64,000 nucleotides of DNA, taken from assembly GCF_013408985.1 (NCBI RefSeq), contig NZ_JACBZT010000001.1, positions 4,605,197-4,669,196 of the forward strand, in the 5' to 3' direction. This document shows, in pieces, positions 28,880 through 35,861 of the stretch. The notes beneath the pieces are model-generated. The model saw only the letters and a program-made list of their open reading frames with translations, did no database searches and was not told where the DNA came from. A program made the position numbers and the translations under genes. Each line of letters starts with the position of its first letter. The stretch's first letter is position 1. The DNA is from Petropleomorpha daqingensis (GTDB taxonomy: Bacteria > Actinomycetota > Actinomycetes > Mycobacteriales > Geodermatophilaceae).

Positions 28880-29950
28880 TCAGGCGGCCTCCCCCGGCGA
28901 CGCCTCGGTCCGCGCGCCGGTCCGGGTGACCCGGATCGACTGGGGACTGCGCGTCCGCTTGGTGGGCACCTCCTCGCCCAGCTCGATCAGCCGCTCGACC
29001 GCGGCGTCCTTGTCGACCTGCGTGCGCAGGCCGCCGCCGGACCACTCGCAGTGCAGGTCGTCGGCGGTGCAGGAGCGGCCGCGCAGCCGTTCCCGCGCGT
29101 AGTCCTTGTGCCGCTTGGCCTCGTTCTCGGCGGCCCGCCAGGCGTCGTAGTCGTGCACGGCCTGGACGTAGTCGGCGTCGGTGACCGTCAGCCGGGACTG
29201 GCGGGAGACCTCGCCCTCGGTCTCGGTCTCCACCGGAGGTCCCCAGCACAGGTCGAGGAAGGGGCACCAGTCGCACATCGTGTCCACGCCGGGGCCGAAC
29301 CCGTCGCGGGGAACGGCGTCGACCCCGTCCTCCTCGACGGTGGCGTACACGTCGGTGAGCCAGAGGACCGCCTCCGCGGCCAGCGCCGGGTCGTGGTCGG
29401 CCTCGAACACGACGTCCTCGCCCGAGTCGCGGGACAGGTACCGGATCCGCAGCCCCTCCACGTCCTGGCCCTCGCCGGCCGGGAGCCGCCGGTCGGCGGT
29501 CTGCCCGGTGCGCAGCAACCAGGCGTAGACGGCGACCTGGAACCAGTGCTTGGCCGGCACCCCGCGGGTGAGCACCCGCTCGAACCCGAACCGGGACGTC
29601 GTCTTGAGGTCCTCGACCACCGGCGCGTGCAGCCAGTCGCAGCGGCCCTTGACCTGCTGCCCCTTCAGCCCGACCTCGGTGAGCCCGCCGTACTGGCGGC
29701 GCAGGGCGCGCAGCACCCCGCGGTGCAGCTCGGTGCCGAGGAACGCCTGCAGGCCGGTCGCGGTGTTGGTGGGCCGGCTCCGGGCGACCCGGTAGGCCGC
29801 CCGGCGCCGGCACTCCCCCAGCTCGGAGGCGCCGATCATCCGCTGCCGCGACCGGGCCCGGCGGCGGTCCAGATCCCTGACCGCGGCCGCCAGGCTCGGG
29901 GCGGCCCGCCGCTCGGCCGCGCTGGGCCGAGCGGGCAGGACCGCCGTCAT
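28880..29950 (-). CDS. RecB/Cas4-type Fe-S nuclease (PD-(D/E)XK)
   Basis: A 356-residue nuclease. Motifs run in order: LHRGV (His), GRCDWLHAPVVEDLKTTSRFG (Asp, then E-D-L-K), and HWFQVAVYAWLL (the QxxxY motif of RecB nucleases). Cys47 in ASELGECRRRAAY and a C-terminal CDWCPFLDLC cluster supply four cysteines spaced as in Cas4 and AddB, where they hold a [4Fe-4S] cluster that locks the fold. It overlaps the upstream RecA-like ATPase by four bases (ATGA), so the two are made together. Phage genomes commonly pair a Cas4-type exonuclease with such an ATPase for recombination. No Cas1/Cas2 or CRISPR array is nearby, so a CRISPR role is unlikely. Confidence 0.85.
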   Translation of the reverse strand: MTAVLPARPSAAERRAAPSLAAAVRDLDRRRARSRQRMIGASELGECRRRAAYRVARSRPTNTATGLQAFLGTELHRGVLRALRRQYGGLTEVGLKGQQVKGRCDWLHAPVVEDLKTTSRFGFERVLTRGVPAKHWFQVAVYAWLLRTGQTADRRLPAGEGQDVEGLRIRYLSRDSGEDVVFEADHDPALAAEAVLWLTDVYATVEEDGVDAVPRDGFGPGVDTMCDWCPFLDLCWGPPVETETEGEVSRQSRLTVTDADYVQAVHDYDAWRAAENEAKRHKDYARERLRGRSCTADDLHCEWSGGGLRTQVDKDAAVERLIELGEEVPTKRTRSPQSIRVTRTGARTEASPGEAA

Positions 29951-32439
29951 GCCGAGATCTCCCGCTGCCCCACCGACAGACCGGCGCGCTGGGTGGCGAT
30001 CACCTCGCGGACCAGCGCGGTCAGCCGCTTGGTCGCCACGTGCTCGACCGGCCGGCCGAACCGCTCGGCGATCTCGGCCTCGCTGACGCCGAGGCTCTCC
30101 AGGCTGGCGAGGACACCGCGGCGGGCGGCGGTGAGCCGGCGCTCCCGCGGGTCGTCCGGCGTCGGCGAGGCCTCCAGCAGCGGGTTCGCCGGAGCGGCCT
30201 TCTCCTCCTCGGCGCGCGCGGCGGCAGCCGCGGCCCGGGCCGCCTCGACGACTGCAGCCGGCGTCGTGGGAGCCGGGGACGGCGCGGCGACGCGGCGGCG
30301 GCCGGCGGGGTGGGCCTCCACGGCCGCCTCGAGGAACTCCTCGTGGCGCGCCTGGATCAGCTCGCCGACGGTGTAGGAGCCGCCCGGCGTCGGGACGTCG
30401 ACCTGGAGCAGCGCGGCGCGGTTGGCCTGGCCCCAGACCTCGCGCAGCTCGTCGTCGTCCTCGGCGTCGGAGATGCGGGCGACCAGGTCGGCGACGTCGG
30501 GCCGGTCCGGTCCGGCGGCGCGGGCCTCGTCCTCGCGCTCGTGCTCGAGCAGCCCGCCGCCGTGGAAGGAGACGAGGTCGCGGACGTGCGCGGTGCCCGG
30601 GTCGCACTTGAGCGCGTCGAACACCAGCCAGTCCAGCAGCCGGCCGTCGGCCGCCTTGTCGGTGATCTCCCTGGCGGGGTCGGTGTTCGGCTTGATCCCG
30701 ACGTGCACGCTGCGCGCGCCCACGACCAGCGGCCGACGGCCGCGGCGCAGCCGCACCCACACGCTGGCCGCGTACGGGAACTCCCGGTGGGTCTGCACCG
30801 ACCAGGTCTTCTGCCCCTCGATCGGTCGGCCGTTGGCGTCGACCTCGGTGACCTCCTTGCCGCGGGCGGTCACCACGACGATGCCCGGGAAGGTGAGCAG
30901 TTCGGTCTGCAGCTTGCGCCAGCGGGCGCCGGCGTCGTTCCAGAGGTTCTGGCTGATCACGATCTCGGCGTTCGGGTCGCGCTTGAGCAGCTCGCGGTTG
31001 CGGGCCGACGTCGCGGCGCGGGCGCTCGCCCAGTCCTTGAGCCCGTCCCAGATCGCCGAGCCGGTGTCGATGCCGAGGACCACCGGCGGCTCGCCGGCGT
31101 CGGCCGCGCGACGCGCCTCGGCCTTGATCGCCTGGACGGCGGCCAGCACCTGGCCGTAGGAGCCGTCGTGCTCGACGAGCTCGTAGCGGGCGCCGGGGAC
31201 GGCACCGTACTCGTCGCCGGCGCCCTCGTTCAGGTCGATCCAGTACAAGGTTCCGATCCGCTCGCTGGCGCTGAACTGCGCCAGCGACCAGCTGTTGTGC
31301 GTGACGACGAAGTGATCGGTCAGGTAGAGGTGGTCTTCAGCAGCAACCGTGATGCAGCGAACCGGGAACATGCCGACGTAGTCGACGGCCCGCACCGTGC
31401 GCCTCGGAGGTGTGTTGAAGGTCGGCCGGGTCGAGGTCCAGGCGTCCCTCTTGCGGCCGAGTCGGAACGGACACATCGAAGCTGGCAGGCGAGGAGCGAG
31501 TCTGTAGGCGACCTTGCCCTGACGTCGCTCACCCTCGTCAGTCACGTAGCTGGGGATCTTGCTGCCCTGCCGGCAGGTTCCGCCCAGGGACTCGACCAGC
31601 TCACGGAAGCCCGCTGCCAGAGCTGGCGAGACGGTGGTGTAGGTCGGGCGCCTCCCCTCCATGCCACCGTCGGTGTCCATCAGGCCCTGCAGCAGCGCCA
31701 ACCGATCGTCCACCGATGCCCGCAGGTAGATCTCGGGGATGAACTTCGTGGCCGAGCCGGTGCCCCGCAATCCCAGCGCACGGACGGCGGCGGAGAGGCC
31801 GCCGCCGACGATGCCGTACGCGTAGTCCTTGCCGGAGTACTTGACGATGTCTCCGCTGAAGACGGCCGCGATGGACTCGACCAACTCGGGATCGGCGCAG
31901 GTGAACTGAACGGATTTGCCCACGAGGGTGCCGTCGCCGAGGAGAAGGCCAAGCAGGTACGGGTCGATGGGCAACGGCTCGCCCGCCGCGTACTGCACCG
32001 GCTCGGTCACCGGGATGTGGACGACGGCTCCGTCGAGCACCTTGGCGCGGATCGTGTCGGTGTCCCAGATGCGCCACGGCAGATTCCGCGGCTGGCCCAC
32101 CCGTGGACCGTTGGCATAGCGACGGTGCACGTCGTTGCTCGTCCGCACGGCCCAGAGGTGCTCGTTGCAGACCTCCGCCGTGGCTCCGTCGGAAAACGTC
32201 AACCGATACACGGGCCGTTCACCTCGCTCGTGCACGGCCAGCACGGTGGTGGGCTTGCCGTTCCAACCGACTACCTGATCGCCGACGGCGATCTCGCCCA
32301 TGGTGGTCCAGCCGGTCGGGGTGGCCAGGCGCGACCACATCGGGGCCGCTTTCCCACTCTTCTCCTCGCCCTCGAGAAGGATCGTGGGCCACGGGACGCG
32401 ACCGGTGGGCTTGCGGGTCTTGAGGCCATCCATGGCCAT
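29947..32439 (-). CDS. Phage-type RecA-like (Sak4/AAA_24-like) ATPase containing an intein
   Basis: An 830-residue precursor. Residues 1-30 end with LLEGEEKSGK and residue 383 resumes with SWSLAQFS, so excision of residues 31-382 rebuilds the Walker A GEEKSGKS. The host protein is then 478 residues. Walker B is PPVVLGIDTGSAIWDGL; QNLWNDAGARWRKLQTELLTFPGIVVVTARGKEV is the sensor-type region typical of phage single-strand-annealing ATPases. The C-terminal third is Ala/Pro-rich linker and a small helical domain (LESLGVSEAEIAERFGRPVEHV). ATG 32439 has AAGGAG six bases upstream. It is coupled to the Cas4-type nuclease gene, suggesting a recombination pair. The ATPase is inactive unless splicing occurs. 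Confidence 0.85.
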   Translation of the reverse strand: MAMDGLKTRKPTGRVPWPTILLEGEEKSGKAAPMWSRLATPTGWTTMGEIAVGDQVVGWNGKPTTVLAVHERGERPVYRLTFSDGATAEVCNEHLWAVRTSNDVHRRYANGPRVGQPRNLPWRIWDTDTIRAKVLDGAVVHIPVTEPVQYAAGEPLPIDPYLLGLLLGDGTLVGKSVQFTCADPELVESIAAVFSGDIVKYSGKDYAYGIVGGGLSAAVRALGLRGTGSATKFIPEIYLRASVDDRLALLQGLMDTDGGMEGRRPTYTTVSPALAAGFRELVESLGGTCRQGSKIPSYVTDEGERRQGKVAYRLAPRLPASMCPFRLGRKRDAWTSTRPTFNTPPRRTVRAVDYVGMFPVRCITVAAEDHLYLTDHFVVTHNSWSLAQFSASERIGTLYWIDLNEGAGDEYGAVPGARYELVEHDGSYGQVLAAVQAIKAEARRAADAGEPPVVLGIDTGSAIWDGLKDWASARAATSARNRELLKRDPNAEIVISQNLWNDAGARWRKLQTELLTFPGIVVVTARGKEVTEVDANGRPIEGQKTWSVQTHREFPYAASVWVRLRRGRRPLVVGARSVHVGIKPNTDPAREITDKAADGRLLDWLVFDALKCDPGTAHVRDLVSFHGGGLLEHEREDEARAAGPDRPDVADLVARISDAEDDDELREVWGQANRAALLQVDVPTPGGSYTVGELIQARHEEFLEAAVEAHPAGRRRVAAPSPAPTTPAAVVEAARAAAAAARAEEEKAAPANPLLEASPTPDDPRERRLTAARRGVLASLESLGVSEAEIAERFGRPVEHVATKRLTALVREVIATQRAGLSVGQREISA
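31294..32349 (-). mobile_element. Intein with LAGLIDADG homing endonuclease inside the Walker A loop
   Basis: 352 codons. The N-terminal splice block is A31-APMWSRLATPTGWTTMGEI, an Ala1-type intein start; block B includes VCNEHLWAV; the two LAGLIDADG motifs are YLLGLLLGDG (about 161-170) and LLQGLMDTDG (about 249-258); the C-terminal block is DHLYLTDHFVVTHN followed by Ser383 as the +1 nucleophile. The insertion separates GK from S of the P-loop, so the host is dead until splicing. Base composition drops: the line at 31321 has 35 of 60 G+C and that at 31861 has 38 of 60, against 49 of 60 in the host line at 31081. This indicates recent horizontal arrival. Confidence 0.93.
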
Positions 32440-32478
32440 GATGTGCTCCTTGCCGACACGGGGAAGATGTCGACACGG

Positions 32479-32484
32479 AAGCTA
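32479..32484 (-). promoter_or_regulatory. Possible -10 (TAGCTT) for the ATPase-nuclease pair
   Basis: TAGCTT on the minus strand fits TANNNT and would start transcription about 33 bases before the ATG at 32439. A TGTCGACA palindrome lies at 32468-32475 near the predicted start. No strong -35 is seen. Confidence 0.35.
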
Positions 32485-32551
32485 CGAGCGGGGTCCGACA
32501 GAAATTCGCCCGTGACGCAAGCACCTCGGTGAACTCTTCCGAACGCCCTGG

Positions 32552-34846
32552 TCAGGCGGCGGTTCCGGCGTGTCGGCGTTCGCCCTCGGCGCAATCCACG
32601 GCCGGGCCTGGCCGGCGCAAGCGATGGGCCAGCGCGGTGTGCCGGCGGCCGGAGCCAGTCGCGCGCACCGCCTGGGCCAGCGCCCGCTGCGAGCCGACGA
32701 GCACCACCAGTTTCTTGGCGCGGGTGACGGCGGTGTAGAGCAGGTTGCGCTGCAGCATGGTCCAGGCGCTGGTGGTCAGCGGGACGACGACGCACGGGTA
32801 CTCGCTGCCCTGCGACCGGTGCACGGTGACCGCGTAGGCGTGCACCAGCTCGTCGAGCTCGCCGAAGTCGTAGTCGATGCTCTCGTCCTCGTCGGTGCGG
32901 ACGGTGAGGGTCTGCTCGACGGCGTCGATGGCGGTGACCACGGCCTGCGTGCCGTTGAAGACGCCGCCCGAGCCCTTGTCGTAGTCGTTGCGGATCTGGC
33001 TGACCTTGTCCCCCACCCGGAACACCCGGCCGCCGAAGCGCTTCTCCGCGCGGTGCGGGGCGGCCGGGGTGAGCGCCTCCTGCAGCAGCTCGTTGAGCGC
33101 GGCGGCGCCGGCCGGGCCGCGGTGGACGGGCGTGAGCACCTGGACGTCGCGGCGCGGGTCGAGGCCGAAGCGGGCCGGGATGCGGCGCACGACGACGTCG
33201 ACGGTCAGCCGCGCGGCCTCCTCGGCATCGTCGGTGGGGAACAGGAAGAAGTCGTCGAGCCCGCGGACCTGGGGCGGGCTGCCGGCGTTGATCCGGTGCG
33301 CGTTGGTCACCACGCCGGACTTGCTGGCCTGGCGGAAGACCTGGGTCAGGCGCACGTGCGGGACCGGGCTGCCCTCGGCGAGCAGGTCGCGCAGCACCTC
33401 CCCCGCGCCGACCGAGGGCAGCTGGTCGACGTCCCCGACCAGGAGCAGGTGCGCCCCCGGCGGGACGGCCCGCACGAGCTTGTTGCCCAGCAGCAGGTCG
33501 AGCATCGAGGACTCGTCGACCACGACCAGGTCGGCCGGCAGCGGTTTCTCCCGGTCGAACCCGGCGTCGCCCCCCGGCCGCAGCTGCAGCAGCCGGTGCA
33601 CGGTCTGCGCCTCGACGCCGGTCAGCTCGGTGAGCCGCTTCGCCGCCCGGCCGGTGGGCGCGGCGAGGACCACCCGCGCGCCCTTGGCCGCGGCCAGCGC
33701 GACGATCGAGCGGACGGTGAAGCTCTTGCCGCACCCCGGTCCGCCGGTGAGGACGGCGACCTTCTCGGTGAGCGCCAGGCGCACCGCTTCCAGCTGCCCC
33801 GGCGCCAGGTCCGCGCCCGTGGCCCGGTGCAGCCAGTCGAGCGCGCGGTCCCAGTCGACACCGGCGAAGTGCGGCACCCGGTCGTCGTCGGCGCTCGCCA
33901 GCCTGCGCAGCCCTGCCGCGAGGGAGACCTCCGCCCGGTGGAACGGGACGAGGTAGTAGGCCACCGTCGGGGGTCCGCCGTCGGCCCCGGGGAACTCCTC
34001 GCGCACCAGGTTCTGGTCGGCGACCAGCAGCGCGAGGCAGTGGCCGACCAGGCCGGCCGGCACCTGCAGCATCTCGACCGCCCGCGCGGTCAGGTCGGGC
34101 TCGGGCAGGAAGCAGTGCCCCTGACCGGTGGCCTCAGACAGCACGTACTGCAGGCCGGCCTCGACCCGCTCGGTGCTGTCGTGCGGGATCCCCGCCGCGG
34201 CGGCGATGGTGTCCGCCGTCTTGAAGCCGATGCCCCAGACCTCGGCGGCCAGGCGGTACGGCTGGGTCCGGACGACGTCGATGGCCGCGCCGCCGTACTG
34301 CTTGTAGATGCGCACGGCCAGCGAGGTGGACACCCCCATCCCCTGCAGGCAGACCATGACCTCCTTGATCGCCCGCTGCTCCTCCCAGGCGGCGGTGATC
34401 AGCCGGGTGCGCTTCGGGCCGAGGCTCGGCACCTCGGCCAGCCGCGCCGGCTCCTCCTCGATCACCCGCAGCGCGTCGGCGCCGAAGTGGTCGACGATCC
34501 GCTCGGCCAGCTTGGGTCCGATGCCCTTGACCAGCCCCGACCCCAGGTAGCGGCGGATGCCCTGCACGGTCGCCGGCAGCACGGTCGTGTAGTCCTCGAC
34601 GACGAACTGCCTGCCGTACTGCGGGTGCGCGCCCCACCGTCCGTGCAGCCGCAGCGTCTCCCCCGGCTGCGCGCCGAGCAGCGAGCCCACGACGGTGACG
34701 AGGGTGTCGCCGCGGCCGGTGTCGACGCGGGCCACGGTGTAGCCGGTCTGCGGGTTGGCGAACGTGACGCGCTCGAGCGTCGCCTCGAGCACCGCCCCGG
34801 CCCGCGCCTGCTCCACCCCGCGGATGCTGCCACGCCCGGCTGACAT
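32552..34846 (-). CDS. recD2: RecD2-type ATP-dependent DNA helicase
   Basis: A 764-residue superfamily 1B helicase. The N-terminal OB-like and helix-hairpin-helix region is visible (GTLV-type VTFANPQTGYTVARVDTG, then YLGSGLVKGIGPKLAERIVDHFG and VPSLGPKRTRLITAAW). The motor has Walker A LTGGPGCGKSFTV, GRAAKRL, Walker B VVVDESSMLD, LLLVGDVDQLPSVGAGEVLRDLL, and the C-terminal VTVHRSQGSEYP and LLYTAVTRAKK motifs. RecD2 unwinds 5' to 3' and acts in repair without RecBC. ATG 34846 is used, but upstream ATG 34891 or downstream GTG 34808 remain possible. It is divergent from ssb across an 87-base region with a perfect dyad. Confidence 0.9.
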   Translation of the reverse strand: MSAGRGSIRGVEQARAGAVLEATLERVTFANPQTGYTVARVDTGRGDTLVTVVGSLLGAQPGETLRLHGRWGAHPQYGRQFVVEDYTTVLPATVQGIRRYLGSGLVKGIGPKLAERIVDHFGADALRVIEEEPARLAEVPSLGPKRTRLITAAWEEQRAIKEVMVCLQGMGVSTSLAVRIYKQYGGAAIDVVRTQPYRLAAEVWGIGFKTADTIAAAAGIPHDSTERVEAGLQYVLSEATGQGHCFLPEPDLTARAVEMLQVPAGLVGHCLALLVADQNLVREEFPGADGGPPTVAYYLVPFHRAEVSLAAGLRRLASADDDRVPHFAGVDWDRALDWLHRATGADLAPGQLEAVRLALTEKVAVLTGGPGCGKSFTVRSIVALAAAKGARVVLAAPTGRAAKRLTELTGVEAQTVHRLLQLRPGGDAGFDREKPLPADLVVVDESSMLDLLLGNKLVRAVPPGAHLLLVGDVDQLPSVGAGEVLRDLLAEGSPVPHVRLTQVFRQASKSGVVTNAHRINAGSPPQVRGLDDFFLFPTDDAEEAARLTVDVVVRRIPARFGLDPRRDVQVLTPVHRGPAGAAALNELLQEALTPAAPHRAEKRFGGRVFRVGDKVSQIRNDYDKGSGGVFNGTQAVVTAIDAVEQTLTVRTDEDESIDYDFGELDELVHAYAVTVHRSQGSEYPCVVVPLTTSAWTMLQRNLLYTAVTRAKKLVVLVGSQRALAQAVRATGSGRRHTALAHRLRRPGPAVDCAEGERRHAGTAA

Positions 34847-34887
34847 CTCCGTGCGGCCGGAAATGTCGGTGGGTCGGCCTAACCTCC

Positions 34888-34909
34888 GCATCGCTCACCT
34901 GAGCGATGC
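34888..34909. promoter_or_regulatory. Perfect dyad between recD2 and ssb
   Basis: Ten-base arms GCATCGCTCA and TGAGCGATGC are separated by CC, a 22-base symmetric site. It is 25 bases upstream of the ssb ATG and 42 upstream of the recD2 ATG at 34846, a position suited to an operator acting on both genes, or to a hairpin in the ssb leader. It does not resemble a LexA box. Confidence 0.55.
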
Positions 34910-34933
34910 ACTGACGACACGGAGGACCGGAAC

Positions 34934-35413
34934 ATGGCCGGCGACACGATCATCACCGTCATCGGGAACCTGACGAGCGACCCCGAGCTGCGCTGGACGC
35001 CGTCCGGCGCGGCGGTCGCGAACTTCACCATCGCCTCGACCCCGCGCACCCTGGACCGCCAGACCCAGGAGTGGAAGGACGGCGAGGCGCTCTTCCTGCG
35101 CTGCAGCGTGTGGCGCGAGGCGGCGGAGAACGTCGCCGAGTCGCTGACCCGGGGTTCCCGGGTCATGGCGCAGGGCCGCCTCAAGCAGCGCTCCTTCGAG
35201 ACCAAGGAGGGCGAGAAGCGCAGCGTCATCGAGCTCGAGGTCGACGAGATCGGCCCGTCGCTGCGCTACGCGACGGCGACCGTCGCCAAGGCGGCCCGGT
35301 CCGGCGGCCGGCCGCTGAACGGCAAGGGCAGCGGCAGCGCGGGCACCGACGCGGGCTCGGCCGATCCCTGGGCGGTGCCGGTCGGCGCCGGGAGCGAGGA
35401 ACCGCCGTTCTGA
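34934..35413 (+). CDS. ssb: Single-stranded DNA-binding protein
   Basis: A 159-residue SSB. The OB fold (residues 5-115) has [67 protein letters not shown] and [20 protein letters not shown]. After a short Gly/Ser linker the protein ends SEEPPF, the acidic tip that recruits partner proteins. GGAGG lies eight bases before the ATG. Actinomycetes normally carry one ssb with ribosomal genes, so this shorter-linker copy beside RecD2 and the RecA-like ATPase is likely a paralogue dedicated to repair or recombination. Confidence 0.93.
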   Translation: MAGDTIITVIGNLTSDPELRWTPSGAAVANFTIASTPRTLDRQTQEWKDGEALFLRCSVWREAAENVAESLTRGSRVMAQGRLKQRSFETKEGEKRSVIELEVDEIGPSLRYATATVAKAARSGGRPLNGKGSGSAGTDAGSADPWAVPVGAGSEEPPF

Positions 35414-35423
35414 TCCGGCGGGA

Positions 35424-35454
35424 GGAGGGCGTCGGCCTCGGGCCGGCGCCCTCC
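35424..35454. terminator. Bidirectional hairpin terminator
   Basis: Arms GGAGGGCG and CGCCCTCC enclose a further GC-rich stem (CGGCC/GGCCG), located between the convergent ends of ssb and the 80-residue gene. No T-tract follows, as is usual in this high-GC genome. Confidence 0.55.
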
Positions 35455-35459
35455 GTCGC

Positions 35460-35702
35460 TCACGCGGCACTGTCGGCGAGCACCCAGACGGTGCGCCCGT
35501 GCAGCGGCGGGGTCTTGGTGCCGTCGGTGAACCACACGACGACTCCCCCGTGCGCCCTGCACCGCGAGCGCACGACCCGGACCTCGCTGCCCTGCCGGGT
35601 CCGGGTCGGCCGGACCAGCGGCAGGCCGAAGTCGGTGCCGACGACGGCGGTGGTCAGCACCGGCTCCCCGGCCGGCAGGTGGGACGTGGACACGGTGGCC
35701 AT
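35460..35702 (-). CDS. SOS-box-controlled small protein, unknown function
   Basis: An 80-residue soluble protein, MATVSTSHLPAGEPVLTTAV, with GGGGGAG five bases before the ATG. The middle is basic (RPTRTRQGSEVRVVRSRCRAHGG) and the end is VVVWFTDGTKTPPLHGRTVWVLAD, suggesting a small beta-rich fold. One Cys only; no membrane segment. A perfect actinobacterial LexA site lies 23-38 bases upstream of the start codon, so it should be DNA-damage inducible. Its neighbours are ssb (convergent) and a SNF2-type helicase (upstream). I do not recognise the family; a nucleic-acid or repair-protein-binding role is only inference. Confidence 0.75.
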   Translation of the reverse strand: MATVSTSHLPAGEPVLTTAVVGTDFGLPLVRPTRTRQGSEVRVVRSRCRAHGGVVVWFTDGTKTPPLHGRTVWVLADSAA

Positions 35703-35724
35703 CGCAACTCCCCCAGGCAGTACA

Positions 35725-35740
35725 TCGAACGTGTGTTCGA
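35725..35740. promoter_or_regulatory. LexA (SOS) box
   Basis: TCGAAC-GTGT-GTTCGA is a perfect match to the actinobacterial/Gram-positive LexA consensus TCGAAC-N4-GTTCGA. It lies 23 bases upstream of the ATG at 35702, where LexA would cover the promoter of the 80-residue gene. Confidence 0.88.
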
Positions 35741-35760
35741 TTCTGCCACGCCGCGACGTG

Positions 35761-35840
35761 GATCAGGTGACCTGATCGAAAACTGTCCTCCCGAAGCAGC
35801 GTTGGTGCGGGAGGACAGCCGTTGATCAGGTCACCTGATC
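35761..35840. repeat. 80-bp nested symmetric inverted repeat
   Basis: The outer arms are GATCAGGTGACCTGATC (35761-35777) and its exact reverse complement (35824-35840); each arm is itself an 8-base palindrome around one central base. After five-base spacers on both sides come inner arms CTGTCCTCCCG (35783-35793) and CGGGAGGACAG (35808-35818), with a 14-base loop. The whole can form one long hairpin with a five-base internal bulge, or two separate dyad operators flanking a stem. It lies 21 bases past the stop of the SNF2-type helicase and 20 bases before the LexA box. Confidence 0.85.
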
Positions 35841-35861
35841 GATGCTGTGCGGCGGCGCCGG

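Noticed and set aside
28880-29950. Cas4-like nuclease as a sign of a CRISPR system
   Set aside because: No repeat-spacer array and no cas1, cas2 or effector genes are in the window; the pairing with a RecA-like ATPase fits phage recombination better.
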